Source of the DNA: Branchiostoma floridae
Taxonomy: Eukaryota; Chordata; Leptocardii; Amphioxiformes; Branchiostomatidae
Assembly (NCBI RefSeq): GCF_000003815.2
Contig: NC_049985.1
Coordinates: forward strand, 8,207,402 to 8,271,401
Direction: 5' to 3'
Length of the DNA: 64,000 nt
In this document: positions 39,501 through 49,011 of the stretch, in pieces
Layout: every line of letters begins with the position of its first letter
Position numbering within the stretch: the first letter of the stretch is position 1
Notes under the pieces: model-generated
The model's database searches: none
Told to the model about the DNA's origin: nothing
What the model saw: the letters and a program-made list of their open reading frames with translations, nothing else
Made by a program: the position numbers and the translations under genes

Positions 39501-42500
39501 ATTAGCCTGGTATCAAACAAATGCAGAGAGGACAGAAGAGACTTGATATGGCCGGATACCAGGCTAGAACAAAATCACTTTGCTGTGAAAAGCACTAAGT
39601 ACATACATGTTAGAAAACTTTTGCATAATTTTGAAGAATAAAAAGGAATTAGCTACAACAATGGATAAAAGTAGTCCTAGATTTAGTGGAATTATAGAAC
39701 TCTATAATCACCCATAGCTTGTCTATGAAAATTCATGTTTGCATACCTTTCCAGCAAGGAAGAGCATTCCTGTATCTGCATCATACAGAGGCATGATGGG
39801 GCTGAAAGAGACAGACAACTGACAAAATTAGGAAAATTTATGCACTTGACACCTAGAAATCAAATCTTTAGAGAATTTTTTTTCTTTTCTCAATGTTTTT
39901 TTTCTATGTAAAGATGGAACATTGACCATTGTTCTAGGTATACATTATATCATTACTATCAATAAAAATTTGTTTCAACTACCATCATGTTGTTTCATGT
40001 ATTTGTCACAGTTGATAGGTGCTACGCTTTACTACCAAACAAACAAATCTTTAACTGTTAAATTTCCAGTTTTTTTAAATTTACCTAATGTCCCAAAGAA
40101 TGTTGATCTTCTTTAAGACTTTTCCAAAACCTACTGATGTGTCATTCATACAACCTTTTTAAAAGCTACCACCAAAATTGTAACAGCCAAGACAATGAAC
40201 AAGATGTCCATGCTACACTAGACAGGCATCACAAGACGGCAGTGGAGAATGACATGTACCCAGTGTTGGAATCCAGTGTTTCCGTGGCCAGAGACTGGCC
40301 CATGTTGCGAGGGTCCCACATAATGTACTGACGTTCACGCATCTAAAGAGTGCAGGGCATAAAGGACATACAATGTGCATGGACAATGACTGGCACAGTC
40401 AAGCCATGCAAGCTACAACAGACAGATCAGATACATACATGCATCAAGTCAAAGTATTAGAGTGTGGAATAGATTTTCATACTTAGCAAAGAATGTCGTC
40501 AAACACTTAGCATGCAGAATTTGTATGCTAAACACTAATGGGAAAAATTATGACAGCAAAGAAAAGCATGTGTAGTAGAAAGGAAAAGAAAAAGCCACAA
40601 ATCCAACTCTGATACAAAGTCAAGCACATAGTCAAGTTCTTTCTAGCAGAGATGCAACTTCATTGGACATATAGACTCATTCTGGCAATATCTTGCAAAT
40701 AAAGCAGTCATTTTAGGCTACATCCAAGACTGTACTTGAACAGTTTTCAAGGTTCTACTATCACTTAATGTACCTTGTATCACTAGAGGCACATAGAAAT
40801 ATACAATGTTAAAATTGAACTTTAAAAGTGATGTTTGGGTACGTTTGCAACAGTGTCCCTACCTTACTGAACCCTACAGACAACAGCATGTCCTTGTCTC
40901 CTAGCCACAACACTCGGGAGTCACGCACATTCTGGTGGCCATCACCTGACTAGAACACACAAGCCACATCATATGATGATGCCAGAAGTTACTATTGATA
41001 TGCTAAATCCTGTAGGATGAAATAGGTGAAATACATGAGCTACAATCTTACAAAGCAATTCCAGTTTATACCTGGCTACTCATGTAACCAGCACATTACA
41101 CATAAATGTTTATTCTTGTGATATTAAGTTCAGTAACATTACCTGTACTGTTGAACCAGCTCTGGGATCTAGAACCCTGATCTTCTTGTCCTGTTGGGAA
41201 GGAAAAAAAAGGATTGGCATTTTCATATCTTTTTTCCAATATTTCTTCAATGCAGAACAAACATACAGTAAGACATAACACTGTGTAAAAACAAAAACCT
41301 ACTTGCCCAACATTTATAATGAACATTCTTGCTTTTATCAGCCAACACAAATACTAATTTTAAATTGAATACCAGATAGTCAGTATTTCAAGACTTCCCA
41401 GGCACACATACATACCTTGCAAGATGTCGCTAACAGGCTGCCATCTTCTTTCCATGAAAAACTCTGCACTAAGTCATTGTGATCCTCTAGCACTGAAATT
41501 ACAAAGGAAAAAAAACATTCAAAATAGATGACATCCCTGTTGATACCCCTGTTTTCAAGAATAACAGATAAAGGTTGCCCACGGATAAAGGTGAACTAAA
41601 GTAAAAATTGGCTGTCTGAACTATACATGTACCATAAGCTTCCTGCTGTGTCCCCACGTCCCATATCCTGACAGATCTGTCTGAAGAGAAGCCCAGGATG
41701 TTCTCTGCTGTCGGATGCCACAGCACAGTCTCCACTCTCCTGTCCAGGGTGGTCAGAGTGGCCATGGCTGACGAAGACTCGGTCAGCGGGCCTGCCGGGA
41801 TTGTCCATAACTTCACCTGGAGGGCAACAGTTTAAGACATTAAGGTTTTTTAAAACTAAATGTGGCTCATAAGATTTGTTCCCTTAGATGTATGTTGGCA
41901 CATAAAAGTAAAGCCTATGCTTTATACTATACAACCTAGCTAGCCAACATGGTATTTGCATGTGGGGATAGCCGTATACAGTGCTATGTTTCAACACTCC
42001 TATGCTAGATTCCGACACTCCTATGTTTGGGCTGGAGTTAGGGTTAGGGCTTCCATAATATACTGGTGAAACGTTTGCATGTAAATACAAACTGTGTTCC
42101 AAAAGTTGTATTAAAACTGTATCAAAACCAACACAATTGATTTGTAAAAGAACATACAGCACTCTTTTACAATTTTACTCAGGGACAGGTGTAATGTCCT
42201 TTCAAATCAAAATATCACTGACTCATAAATGTGTTTCAGAGAACTAGATCTAGAACTAGTTTCCTGAATAGTTCTCTCACTTTCTCTATCTTATACATGT
42301 TGTGTTTATTATCTATTTCATGTCCAACTCACCGAGCAGTCCTGAGACCCCGTTGCCAGAAGTGAAGTCTCCGAGAAAGCATCGAATGGTGAGAAGTCAA
42401 AGTCTGTGACAGAATCTATTGAAGGAAAAAAATAATTTGTTACCATCTTAAAAGTAAAGTTACCATCTTACCAGTAACAAAATGGATAAACCTAAATCTA

Positions 42501-43823
42501 GCCCATAAGATGGAAAACTTATGTTGATGGCATTGCTGCCCCTACAGCCGGTGAGGCTATGGGACCGGTGAGGTGAGGTGAGCCCATTAGGCACTTAAAA
42601 CAACTTTCCTCACTTTACTCAGGTGAAAATGAGTCTCTAGCTTCGGCCAGGGCCGTCCCTTGGATAGGACGTTAAATGGAGATCCCGTGTCTGGGGAGAG
42701 CCATACCCCAAGCACGTTAAATAATGGTGCGTTGTGAGTGGTTCAAAACCTGCAGTACCTTGGCCACACCTGGGGCAATTACTGTCGTATTGAGGTCACT
42801 TGAATGGCGCCGAATGGCAGCTCGCTCCAGACCCTTGCGATTTAGCCCCACCTGATGTAAGCTCCTCGCAATTTGGCCCCTGGCTGCAAAGAGTGAGTAG
42901 TCGGCCCACCCAATAACAATTAAAGGGAAGATTGATTGATAAGGAAAGGTAACATACCTGCATGAGCATGTAGCAAGGGGGTAGATCTGTCTTGTCTGCC
43001 AACACTGTTTAGAGGTAATATACCGAGGATGTTTCCACCTGCAGAAAGGTAATTATGCTGTTTTACATTTTCTCTTCAAGAGATATTGACAACTTATTAA
43101 AGTAAGACTGTCAGAGGAGTACAGACGGGATCCTTAATAGATTGAACAGACCAGGACTAGATGGACTGGACAAGACCAGGACCACACTCTACTGTACTAG
43201 TAATAAGTTACGCATTTGGGTTATCTTCTTCTTCATCCTGTAAAGGCCGACTATTTAAGACAATGAATATTCCAGCTTGGGGAAAGTGCTCCTTATTCTC
43301 GCACTGTTGCAAGGGATAGTCCGTATATCATAGTCAATTGTCCATAGCCCAGTTGTCACCATGGGGAATCTGGAGGTCTCACACTCTGTTCTGCAGCCGC
43401 CCACCCAGTTATGGTTCTGATATTTGTCTGTAGTTTAGGTCTCCATGATGAGTTGTGATCCTTACCTGGGCTGTCGTGACAGTAGGCTATGTGATGGCAG
43501 TTGGCTTTGATGTGGTTGCCTTGGGATGACAGGCCTCGAGGAACGCTGATGTCCGTGATCCAACCCTTACAAAATATTACAAGAACAGATTTTACTGGAT
43601 ACATAATGATTACTTTGCTAAATACAATGTCATTTCTTGTACCTACTCAAAGCATAGTATGAGACAAAGTAGCAATGATTATGTATGATATATGCCAATT
43701 CAACAGTAAATTAGTGGAACATGGTTTATCTTAAAGTTTAGAATAAATGGTGTGACTCACATCCTTCTTGGGCACTTTGGCAGCTGCATTCTTATACTTG
43801 GAGGCCTTGAAGCGGAACGCCAT
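24547..43823 (-). CDS. CORO7: Coronin-7 (POD1-type, two beta-propellers), 27 coding exons, ~974 aa
   Basis: Exons (5' to 3'): 43761-43823, 43466-43565, 42958-43038, 42333-42415, 41633-41816, 41416-41492, 41143-41190, 40863-40949, 40260-40342, 39747-39801, 39402-39459, 38935-39080, 38348-38443, 38043-38228, 37373-37580, 36893-37071, 36407-36515, 36014-36097, 35365-35507, 34916-35020, 34368-34453, 33923-34061, 33490-33579, 32385-32501, 31870-32005, 26055-26146, 24547-24633. All phases agree. It starts MAFRFKASKYKN and has two coronin propellers, seen as paired motifs (DFHEDLYPDT/YFQDDLFPDT, AMTAQEW twice, SKFRH opening the second half). A Pro/Ala-rich linker lies between (residues about 388-518). 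The acidic end EGVDDDEW is the CA-type Arp2/3-binding tail. Coronin-7 acts at the Golgi and on F-actin. Human is 925 aa; the longer linker explains the extra length. The final residue(s) are uncertain. Confidence 0.95.
26225..26745 (+). repeat. Tandem repeat (about 5 units of ~100 bp) in the coronin-7 intron
   Basis: Each unit carries CTCCTTGGTGCTGATTGGC followed by TATCCA and, later, CCTCATTGGTCAAA or a variant. It lies 80 bp from the exon at 26055-26146 in the large penultimate-side intron. The repeated ATTGG words are CCAAT boxes on the other strand. Confidence 0.8.
30229..30432. mobile_element. TIR MITE, family A copy 1 (coronin-7 intron)
   Basis: Starts AGTTCACCTTTAT followed by CGGGTAAC, and ends with the inverted form (GGTTACCCC, GGATAAAGGTAAACT). 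A second inner inverted pair, ATCAAGTCGACGG and CCGTGGACTTGAT, makes a nested foldback. Non-coding. Confidence 0.65.
31690..31790 (-). repeat. Dispersed repeat related to the Harbinger-like interior
   Basis: CCAGGAAAATATTGAAACCT followed by GGACCCTCTGAAATGCTATTT is the reverse-complement version of the repeat unit inside 2444-3981. The 31453-31788 open frame on this strand is an artefact of it. Confidence 0.5.
33673..33824. mobile_element. TIR MITE, family A copy 2 (coronin-7 intron)
   Basis: Same layout as 30229-30432: AGTTCACCT start, ATCAAGTCGAGGGACGG inner repeat with its inverted partner CCACCATCAGTTGACTTGAT, and a GATATAGGTTACCC to GGATAAAGGTAAACT end. Shorter interior. A third, partial copy with only the right end lies at 41555-41605. 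Confidence 0.65.
36225..36345 (+). repeat. Dispersed short repeat, family B copy 1 (coronin-7 intron)
   Basis: Contains CTACCTATCCACATAGACAAG, TTTTATCAGTCCCCTGAGTG and GTCTTCTTGGACTGTAATTCA. Related copies are at 45380-45470 (plus) and 48575-48650 (minus). Confidence 0.55.
37125..37345 (+). pseudogene. Truncated LINE reverse-transcriptase C-terminus in coronin-7 intron
   Basis: On the strand opposite coronin-7, a frame reads RIYKGAFDSRSDGQRKRGK then PKTTWKRTVSDDL, the familiar C-terminal tail of non-LTR retrotransposon reverse transcriptases. A frameshift separates it from the preceding KWLGHVL. It is a dead, 5'-truncated remnant between exons at 36893-37071 and 37373-37580. Confidence 0.65.
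37948..38042 (-). CDS. Possible alternative 3' extension of coronin-7 linker exon
   Basis: The frame of exon 38043-38228 stays open past its donor (AAG|GTAACT) and reads VTRWTVRELF, then STNRRKSMLYRRE. The RRKSM motif mirrors RKSMFLAG at the end of the next exon. A later donor-like GAT|GTAAAA in the same phase near 37948 would give a longer linker isoform. Confidence 0.3.
38620..38813. mobile_element. TIR MITE, 194 bp (coronin-7 intron)
   Basis: Begins CTGTAAATGCAG and ends with its exact inverse CTGCATTTACAG. The interior is rich in CGCGAACTTA-type words in both orientations. The same terminal sequence occurs in many invertebrate MITEs. No clear target duplication. Confidence 0.65.
39503..39565. 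mobile_element. Very short TIR element (~60 bp) in coronin-7 intron
   Basis: TAGCCTGGTATC and GATACCAGGCTA face each other about 60 bp apart. The interior GAGAGGACAGAAGAGACT is also found in the long hairpin at 47837-47898, so the two are probably the same family. Confidence 0.5.
42540..42930 (+). repeat. SINE-tail-like and low-copy repeats in coronin-7 intron
   Basis: Contains CCCTTGGATAGGACGTTAAA and GGAGATCCCGTGTCTGGGG, a tail common in marine invertebrate SINEs and related to 24150-24200, followed by a stretch of unknown origin. Not coding. Confidence 0.4.
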
Positions 43824-43866
43824 GATGATACCCAGACCACAGTGTGTTCAACTGAAGTGACTAGAA
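43824..43866 (-). other. CORO7: Coronin-7 5' UTR part of first coding exon
   Basis: An acceptor (CTTCAATCAG) ends at 43867 on the minus strand, 43 bp before the ATG. This implies a 5' UTR intron from 43867 to 44358. Confidence 0.55.
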
Positions 43867-44358
43867 CTGATTGAAGAAGGGAGAAATCATTGAAGACTTG
43901 CATATTATTGTAACAATTCATGAATGTTGTGTACTATGGGGCTGACATATTATATAGGGCATGGTCTTACTCTTAGCATGTTGTTGCTGTTGTTGTTGTT
44001 GTTATGAATAAAAATTATGTATAGTTGTTTGTGTTGACCCAAACCTCTGGGATCTGACTCAGAACCTAAGAAGATGAGCAACAGAAAGCGTAATGATCCT
44101 AATACACTAACACACGTTATATCAGATCCTAATTAAGATAATTTTAATCTACAGGGTTGACCAATGTAAACAGTGATCAGCTGATCTGATCCTGAACCGA
44201 TCTGCCGGTGCACGCGGTGTCACATGATGTCTGAACGATATTTGTTCGGCAGACAGAAGTAGAAACAGGAACGTGTTTGGCATCTATTCTCCCTAGTCCT
44301 AGGACACCCATACATTTACCGAATGCACACAGAAACACAGAAAACGCCGCATACTTAC

Positions 44359-44475
44359 AGGAAGGACGAAAAGCCGGGCGGAAAGCAGTCAGGATCACAT
44401 GGAAGGGGCGTGGAGAAACCACTTCCTGCTTACAGGGTCAAAGGTCGGGTTTACCTTCTTGATCCCAGGGTAGTC
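44359..44475 (-). other. CORO7: Putative coronin-7 5' UTR exon and promoter
   Basis: A consensus donor (CCT|GTAAGTATG) at 44358 on the minus strand pairs with the acceptor at 43867. The 5' limit is unknown. The block is GC-richer than its surroundings, which fits a promoter-proximal exon. Confidence 0.45.
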
Positions 44476-45559
44476 TCCATCAGGCCACGTTGTTGAAAGG
44501 AGCGACCTCTAGCGTTCCAGGAAATATGGCCAAATAATTAATTGTATTATATTAACGTTATACCGTTATGATAGTGAAAAAGAACCAGGTGCATTTCTGT
44601 CTAGACTTAATCTGCACACTGAATATTATGAAAAGTTGCCGTTCTTTTGTTCAGTTATCCTTGAAATATTTCAACAAAAACGCCCCTGCAGTTCCAGAGC
44701 AGTGAGCTTACATGAAATAACGTTACCAATAATGTAGCTTCTAAAGCTATGATGACCACAAATATCCGGACACACAAACACACAGACAGACACACTCATG
44801 AACACACGAAATACAATACCTCATTGGAGATAACAGCCGTCCTCTTGCGAACAGTAGGATGGACAGCAAGTTCCAGTACCTGTGACAAGTTAGCCTGATT
44901 GGTGCATGTAACCTAAAGCTGAAAATTCAACCAACTATTTTTTATCATTTGAATGTGACGTTTTTTCCGTAACTAGTATTTGTGACATGTACCCTTTTAT
45001 TGAGAGCGTTTCTCAGAAAAACCCTATCCTAGACGTACGTCCAGAATGGAATATCCTCATCATATTAGGCAATGATGCGAGTGTGCGAATGGAAAAAATG
45101 GCCAGAAACAACTTCAATCATGACACACTCAGAGTATGGTATGTCAAATAATAGATATTCTTCATATTTTTGTTTCATCACATCATCTTCTTTGACCTGG
45201 GAATTGAATTCAGTATTCTGTGGCATAATAATATGTTTTCCGATATCTTTATTTGCAATCTACGGCATATATTTTCTCATTTACAGCTACTTTATACGAT
45301 TTACACCTGGCCAATGTGACCAATTTTTACTCGTCCCCTGGATAATAATTCCTTCTGACATAAGCATTAACAATCCTATCCATAGTAACCACCTGTCCAC
45401 AGGCCAGATTTTATCGGTCCCCTGGGTGGTCGTATTGAGTAGCTTTGACTGTACAGCTAAATGAATGTATTGTGAAAGTCCAATGTGTCATGAGTATTAA
45501 ATCTTCAATTTTCAATCACGTGTAAGATTTCCCATGATGCCATGTCATCTCTATGTTTC
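44476..45559. other. Intergenic stretch between coronin-7 and the acylated-protein gene
   Basis: No supported exon. A family B repeat copy lies at 45380-45470. CACACAGACAGACACACTC near 44780 resembles a retroelement tail. The 45072-45464 frame is AT-rich and partly made of the repeat. Confidence 0.45.
45380..45470 (+). repeat. Dispersed short repeat, family B copy 2
   Basis: Contains CCTATCCATAGTAACCACC, TTTTATCGGTCCCCTGGGTG and a GTCGTATTG stretch, matching 36270-36340 in the same orientation with moderate divergence. Confidence 0.55.
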
Positions 45560-45707
45560 CTTGTCTGATAGAGGTTGACGTTTCCAGACGACCGTAGGTC
45601 AGGGTTACTGCCCGCTCCGGCGGTAGGTTAGGGCTGCTCACGGTCCGTTCCACCACATTTGCCAGATAAGATACTTACGGTCAGGAAACTGTTTAGAGGC
45701 AGCAGAG
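45560..45707 (+). other. Putative 5' UTR exon of the acylated-protein gene
   Basis: Ends AGCAGAG|GTAAGTAAC, a strong donor at 45708. A matching acceptor (CATCCTGCAG) ends at 46581. The exon start is not determined. It may share the region with coronin-7 as a divergent pair. Confidence 0.4.
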
Positions 45708-46707
45708 GTAAGTAACGATTCAATCATTGTTGGCTCATAAAACTGGTTAATGTAGTCAATTAAGTGCTGTGCTAAGAGACGTCAGGTGCAAACTGGTCCT
45801 AATATTCACAATAGAAATCCCGGCTGGTCTATAAACGGCTGGTTGCTCTGTGATCGTGAAACGCTTTACAGTCTAAAGATAAACTTGGCTAGGTATGTTT
45901 CACTGAGATTAAATCATATCCATGAAAATAACCATGCTGCGAATCAGATTTATTCATACGATGCTATTCAAGACTGCAGTGATATTTGTAGGGTATCTTG
46001 TGTTTCAAAGCTTTTCATTCATCAGAATAAAAACATCCTATTGTAGGTATTCAATAATTCATCGCTCTATTGTTTGCTGATCGAATGGGAAGGTCACCCC
46101 TTTCGTTATGTATCCTTTCATCCAGGGTAATGTTGCCGGGGATTCCATTTCAATAGGTGAAAGGAGAAGACCCTCGCTTCCGACGAACGTCACCTGTGTG
46201 CTTGGTTTAGACAAAAAAACAGCATTGACCAACGTCTTTTCTCTGTACCGTTTTTTTTTTCAGACGAGGTAAAGATAAAGGTTCCATAGCTTTGTAGCGT
46301 ACAGGGCACGGTAAAGGCGAAGTCCTTCCCTCTCCTGGCTCCCGCTGCCTTTTACATCCCCGGCCGACGTCTGAACGCCTTTCCCAAGGACCCAGTCCAG
46401 CCGGAAGCCAGGAATCCGAAACTAAAGACTTCTTCATCTCGTATTCGCTAGCCAAGCTGCTCCGCCCGTATTCGACGTCAACCTCCATGCAACATTAGCT
46501 AACCCGCTTCTTCTGTACGCTATTTCTGTACGCTATTTAAGCCGTTCTGACTGTTATCTTTGTACTATATACATCCTGCAGGAGGAAGCCCTGATTGTGG
46601 TAGCAAATATCAACCGTGCCCAAGGGGTCGAGGGAAGGAAATCAAACTTCGTCATCAGAGATCACTGAGACGTCTGGGTCTGCCAGCCTCTGGGGGAGCT
46701 GAACAAC

Positions 46708-47223
46708 ATGGGCAACGTGTGTTCGGGGTGCTGCAGAAAATCAAAATACATCGCAAATAATTTGAAGGAGAAAGGTGTGGGAGGCAAGAGGGACAGATAC
46801 ATACCCTGCCCGGAGACTTTGAAAAGGAGAGACGTTGAACGTGTGGCTGCGGCCGGTGAGGAAAATGTGCAGGATTGCACTGAGGAGACGTTTTATAAGA
46901 ATGACGAAACAAGGCAAGTATACGACAATGGCAATGAGTATGAGGTGCGCGGAAACGATACGGATTCCAGTGCAAGCAGTACGGGCGAGGCAGAAATGTA
47001 CTTTGGAGAAGAGACTGAGGAAGAGGGGACTCCGGAAAGGGAGGGGACTCCGGAGAGAAAGTTCTCGGGCATCAAAATCGAATTCAAGGCGCGGGTAGAA
47101 AATAGTGGGAACCAGCTGACTGAAATGCTACAAGCACGTGGCATTCTAAAGACGAAAGAGGACGACATACATAAAGAACAAACTAGGTTTTGGGAGGACG
47201 GAGGCGGACTTACAACACTTTAA
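46708..47223 (+). CDS. 171 aa orphan protein with myristoylation/palmitoylation-type N-terminus
   Basis: A single open exon follows an acceptor at 46581, with a good start context (AACATGG). The protein begins MGNVCSGCCRKSK. Gly2 fits N-myristoylation, Cys5/Cys8/Cys9 fit palmitoylation and the following Lys/Arg fit membrane binding, so the product probably sits on the inner face of the plasma membrane. The rest is hydrophilic and acidic, with a short duplicated GTPERE/GTPERK motif near residue 108 and a C-terminal KIEFKARVENSGNQ to LTEMLQARGILK segment. I do not recognise a family. There are no transmembrane segments. The length, composition and splice context support a real gene, perhaps lineage-specific. 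Function is unknown. Confidence 0.65.
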   Translation: MGNVCSGCCRKSKYIANNLKEKGVGGKRDRYIPCPETLKRRDVERVAAAGEENVQDCTEETFYKNDETRQVYDNGNEYEVRGNDTDSSASSTGEAEMYFGEETEEEGTPEREGTPERKFSGIKIEFKARVENSGNQLTEMLQARGILKTKEDDIHKEQTRFWEDGGGLTTL

Positions 47224-47836
47224 ATTTGATCACTGAAACCCTTCGAGAGGTTGGAAAAGGTCAAAGTGTTACATGCGTAGGACAAATTAAATCTTTTTCA
47301 TTGAATGAATGCATGGGTGTCCCAGATTCTCTTGCATACAGTCACCAGCTGTCGCCATTTACCACAATCGCATGGTGTCATGGGATATGTCTATTGTCTA
47401 CCATTGTCTACACCTGTCCCATCATTCAAAGCGACGACAAACCCACTGAAGCTGGTTTAATCTAATTTGTCACTTTGTTATTTTACCAAACGAATCATAC
47501 CATCGAATCCCTTTATGTCAATACGTTTGTATTTTTTAAGGTTCACATTCAAAAATCCAAAGTACAAAATGTATGAAAGGACTATCTTGACCTGAAGTTG
47601 TATTTCAGGCAGTCGTTTTCCTACATGGAAATGTGCAATGCTTCTTTGTGACATTCCGAACGGCTGTACTACGTATGCATGGCAACGCATCATTGGAATA
47701 CGAGAGGTACATGTATGTATGTTCACTTAAGATCTTTCACGACATGTAATTAAACTATAATATTTGCCAACTAGATCTAAAGCGTTCATAATCATTATAC
47801 GTAAAAGTTGACAATGCTGGTATCCAGGCACATTTT

Positions 47837-47898
47837 AGCTCCTGAGTCTCTTCTGTCCTCTCCGTATTTGCGGAGAGGACAGAAGAGACTCGGGAGCT
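47837..47898. repeat. Long perfect-stem hairpin (28 bp arms, 6 nt loop)
   Basis: AGCTCCTGAGTCTCTTCTGT and the next eight bases pair with 47871-47898, with one mismatch, around TATTTG. Outside it, CTGGTATCCAG and its inverse CTGGACTCGTACCAG (roughly 47817-47925) extend the symmetry imperfectly. Probably a foldback MITE; it is not an attenuator in this context. Confidence 0.85.
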
Positions 47899-48574
47899 AT
47901 AATACGTCTGGACTCGTACCAGACTACTATCAGCCATGTTACTGAGATACGGAAGGGTCAAAATCTTTCCACATACAGGATCAATATTCTTGAAAAATTT
48001 TCACGGATACAAATAACATATCACCTTTTGAAATCTATTACAGCACACACATTTGTTGTTCATCATTGACAAATATGCAATTCTTTTGTTGTAAAAAAAA
48101 CAAGCGTTGATGACGTCAGACTTCTAAGTCTATCCTTATACAAATTATCTAATTCTGCAACATTCAATAGACACATAGCCATCTTTACATGGTAAAAATA
48201 ACAAGTGTGTCCTATTTCAACAGCCTTGCGTCATATACACGTGCAGATACGGCTGTATATATTTTTTAGAAATCTTAATTGTGACAGAAATATATTCTTA
48301 ATATATTCTTGGTAGACTATTTCCAATAGTACTTATACTTTAGAGTGTACGATTTTTTTGTACATGACAACGATGTAATAAAATAGCTAGTTGCATCAAG
48401 CAAAAATATTTCCACATATTTTACAATTTCTGTTTTCAAAATCACCCCTATTATATGTATGCCCTCATAACTCACATTTCATATGGGTTATCATAACGTG
48501 GGCAATAAAATTCATTGATTCAATCATAACGTTGCTGTTGATTTTCTTACTGTATTCAATGGCAGTAATGTACG

Positions 48575-48650
48575 GTCAAAACTGCCCAAGAAGACCACTC
48601 AGGGGACCCAGAGTATCTGGACTGTGAAGATAGGGGTCCACTATAGACAG
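48575..48650 (-). repeat. Dispersed short repeat, family B copy 3
   Basis: AAGAAGACCACTCAGGGGAC and GGTCCACTATAGACAGG are the reverse complement of the 36270-36340 segment. Confidence 0.5.
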
Positions 48651-48789
48651 GTTTCTTAATGCCTGTGTCAGCGGGAAAATTTATTTAAGGCACCATCTGA
48701 CAGGTCACATTAACCAGGTGCTCGTTACATAGATCTAGAGGCGGTCACTTGTACAGGTTTAATTGCACATTATGGGTGTACCGTCCACG

Positions 48790-48980
48790 TAGCCTCTACC
48801 AGGCTCCACAGGTCGCTGGAAAAATAGTAGAAATTAGCCAAATAAGACCAAAAAAAACACACCAGATAAGGTCGCAAACTGTACTCCACGGCCATCTAAT
48901 TCCTCTGGCGCATTTTCTGTCTTATTTGGCCAATTTCTACCACAGTATTTCAGCGACCTGTGGAGCCCGGTAGAGGCTAT
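48790..48980. mobile_element. hAT-like MITE, 191 bp, with 8 bp target duplication
   Basis: The ends TAGCCTCTACC and GGTAGAGGCTA are inverted, and similarity runs inward for about 65 bp (GGCTCCACAGGTCGCTG, GTAGAAATT, CCAAATAAGAC). CGTCCACG flanks both sides (48782-48789 and 48981-48988). Eight-bp duplications fit the hAT superfamily. It lies just beyond the PPEF stop codon, so it may sit in its 3' UTR. Confidence 0.8.
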
Positions 48981-49011
48981 CGTCCACGATAGTTTGTATC
49001 ACCACCCTACG

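Larger units (their letters stand above)
47224..48789. other. 3' flank between the acylated-protein gene and PPEF
   Basis: No exon recognised. Contains the long hairpin at 47837-47898, and a family B repeat copy near 48575-48650 in minus orientation. Otherwise AT-rich. Confidence 0.45.

Noticed and set aside
45072-45464. 130-residue plus-strand frame
   Set aside because: AT-rich, hydrophobic by chance, and its last third is a dispersed repeat found also at 36225-36345.
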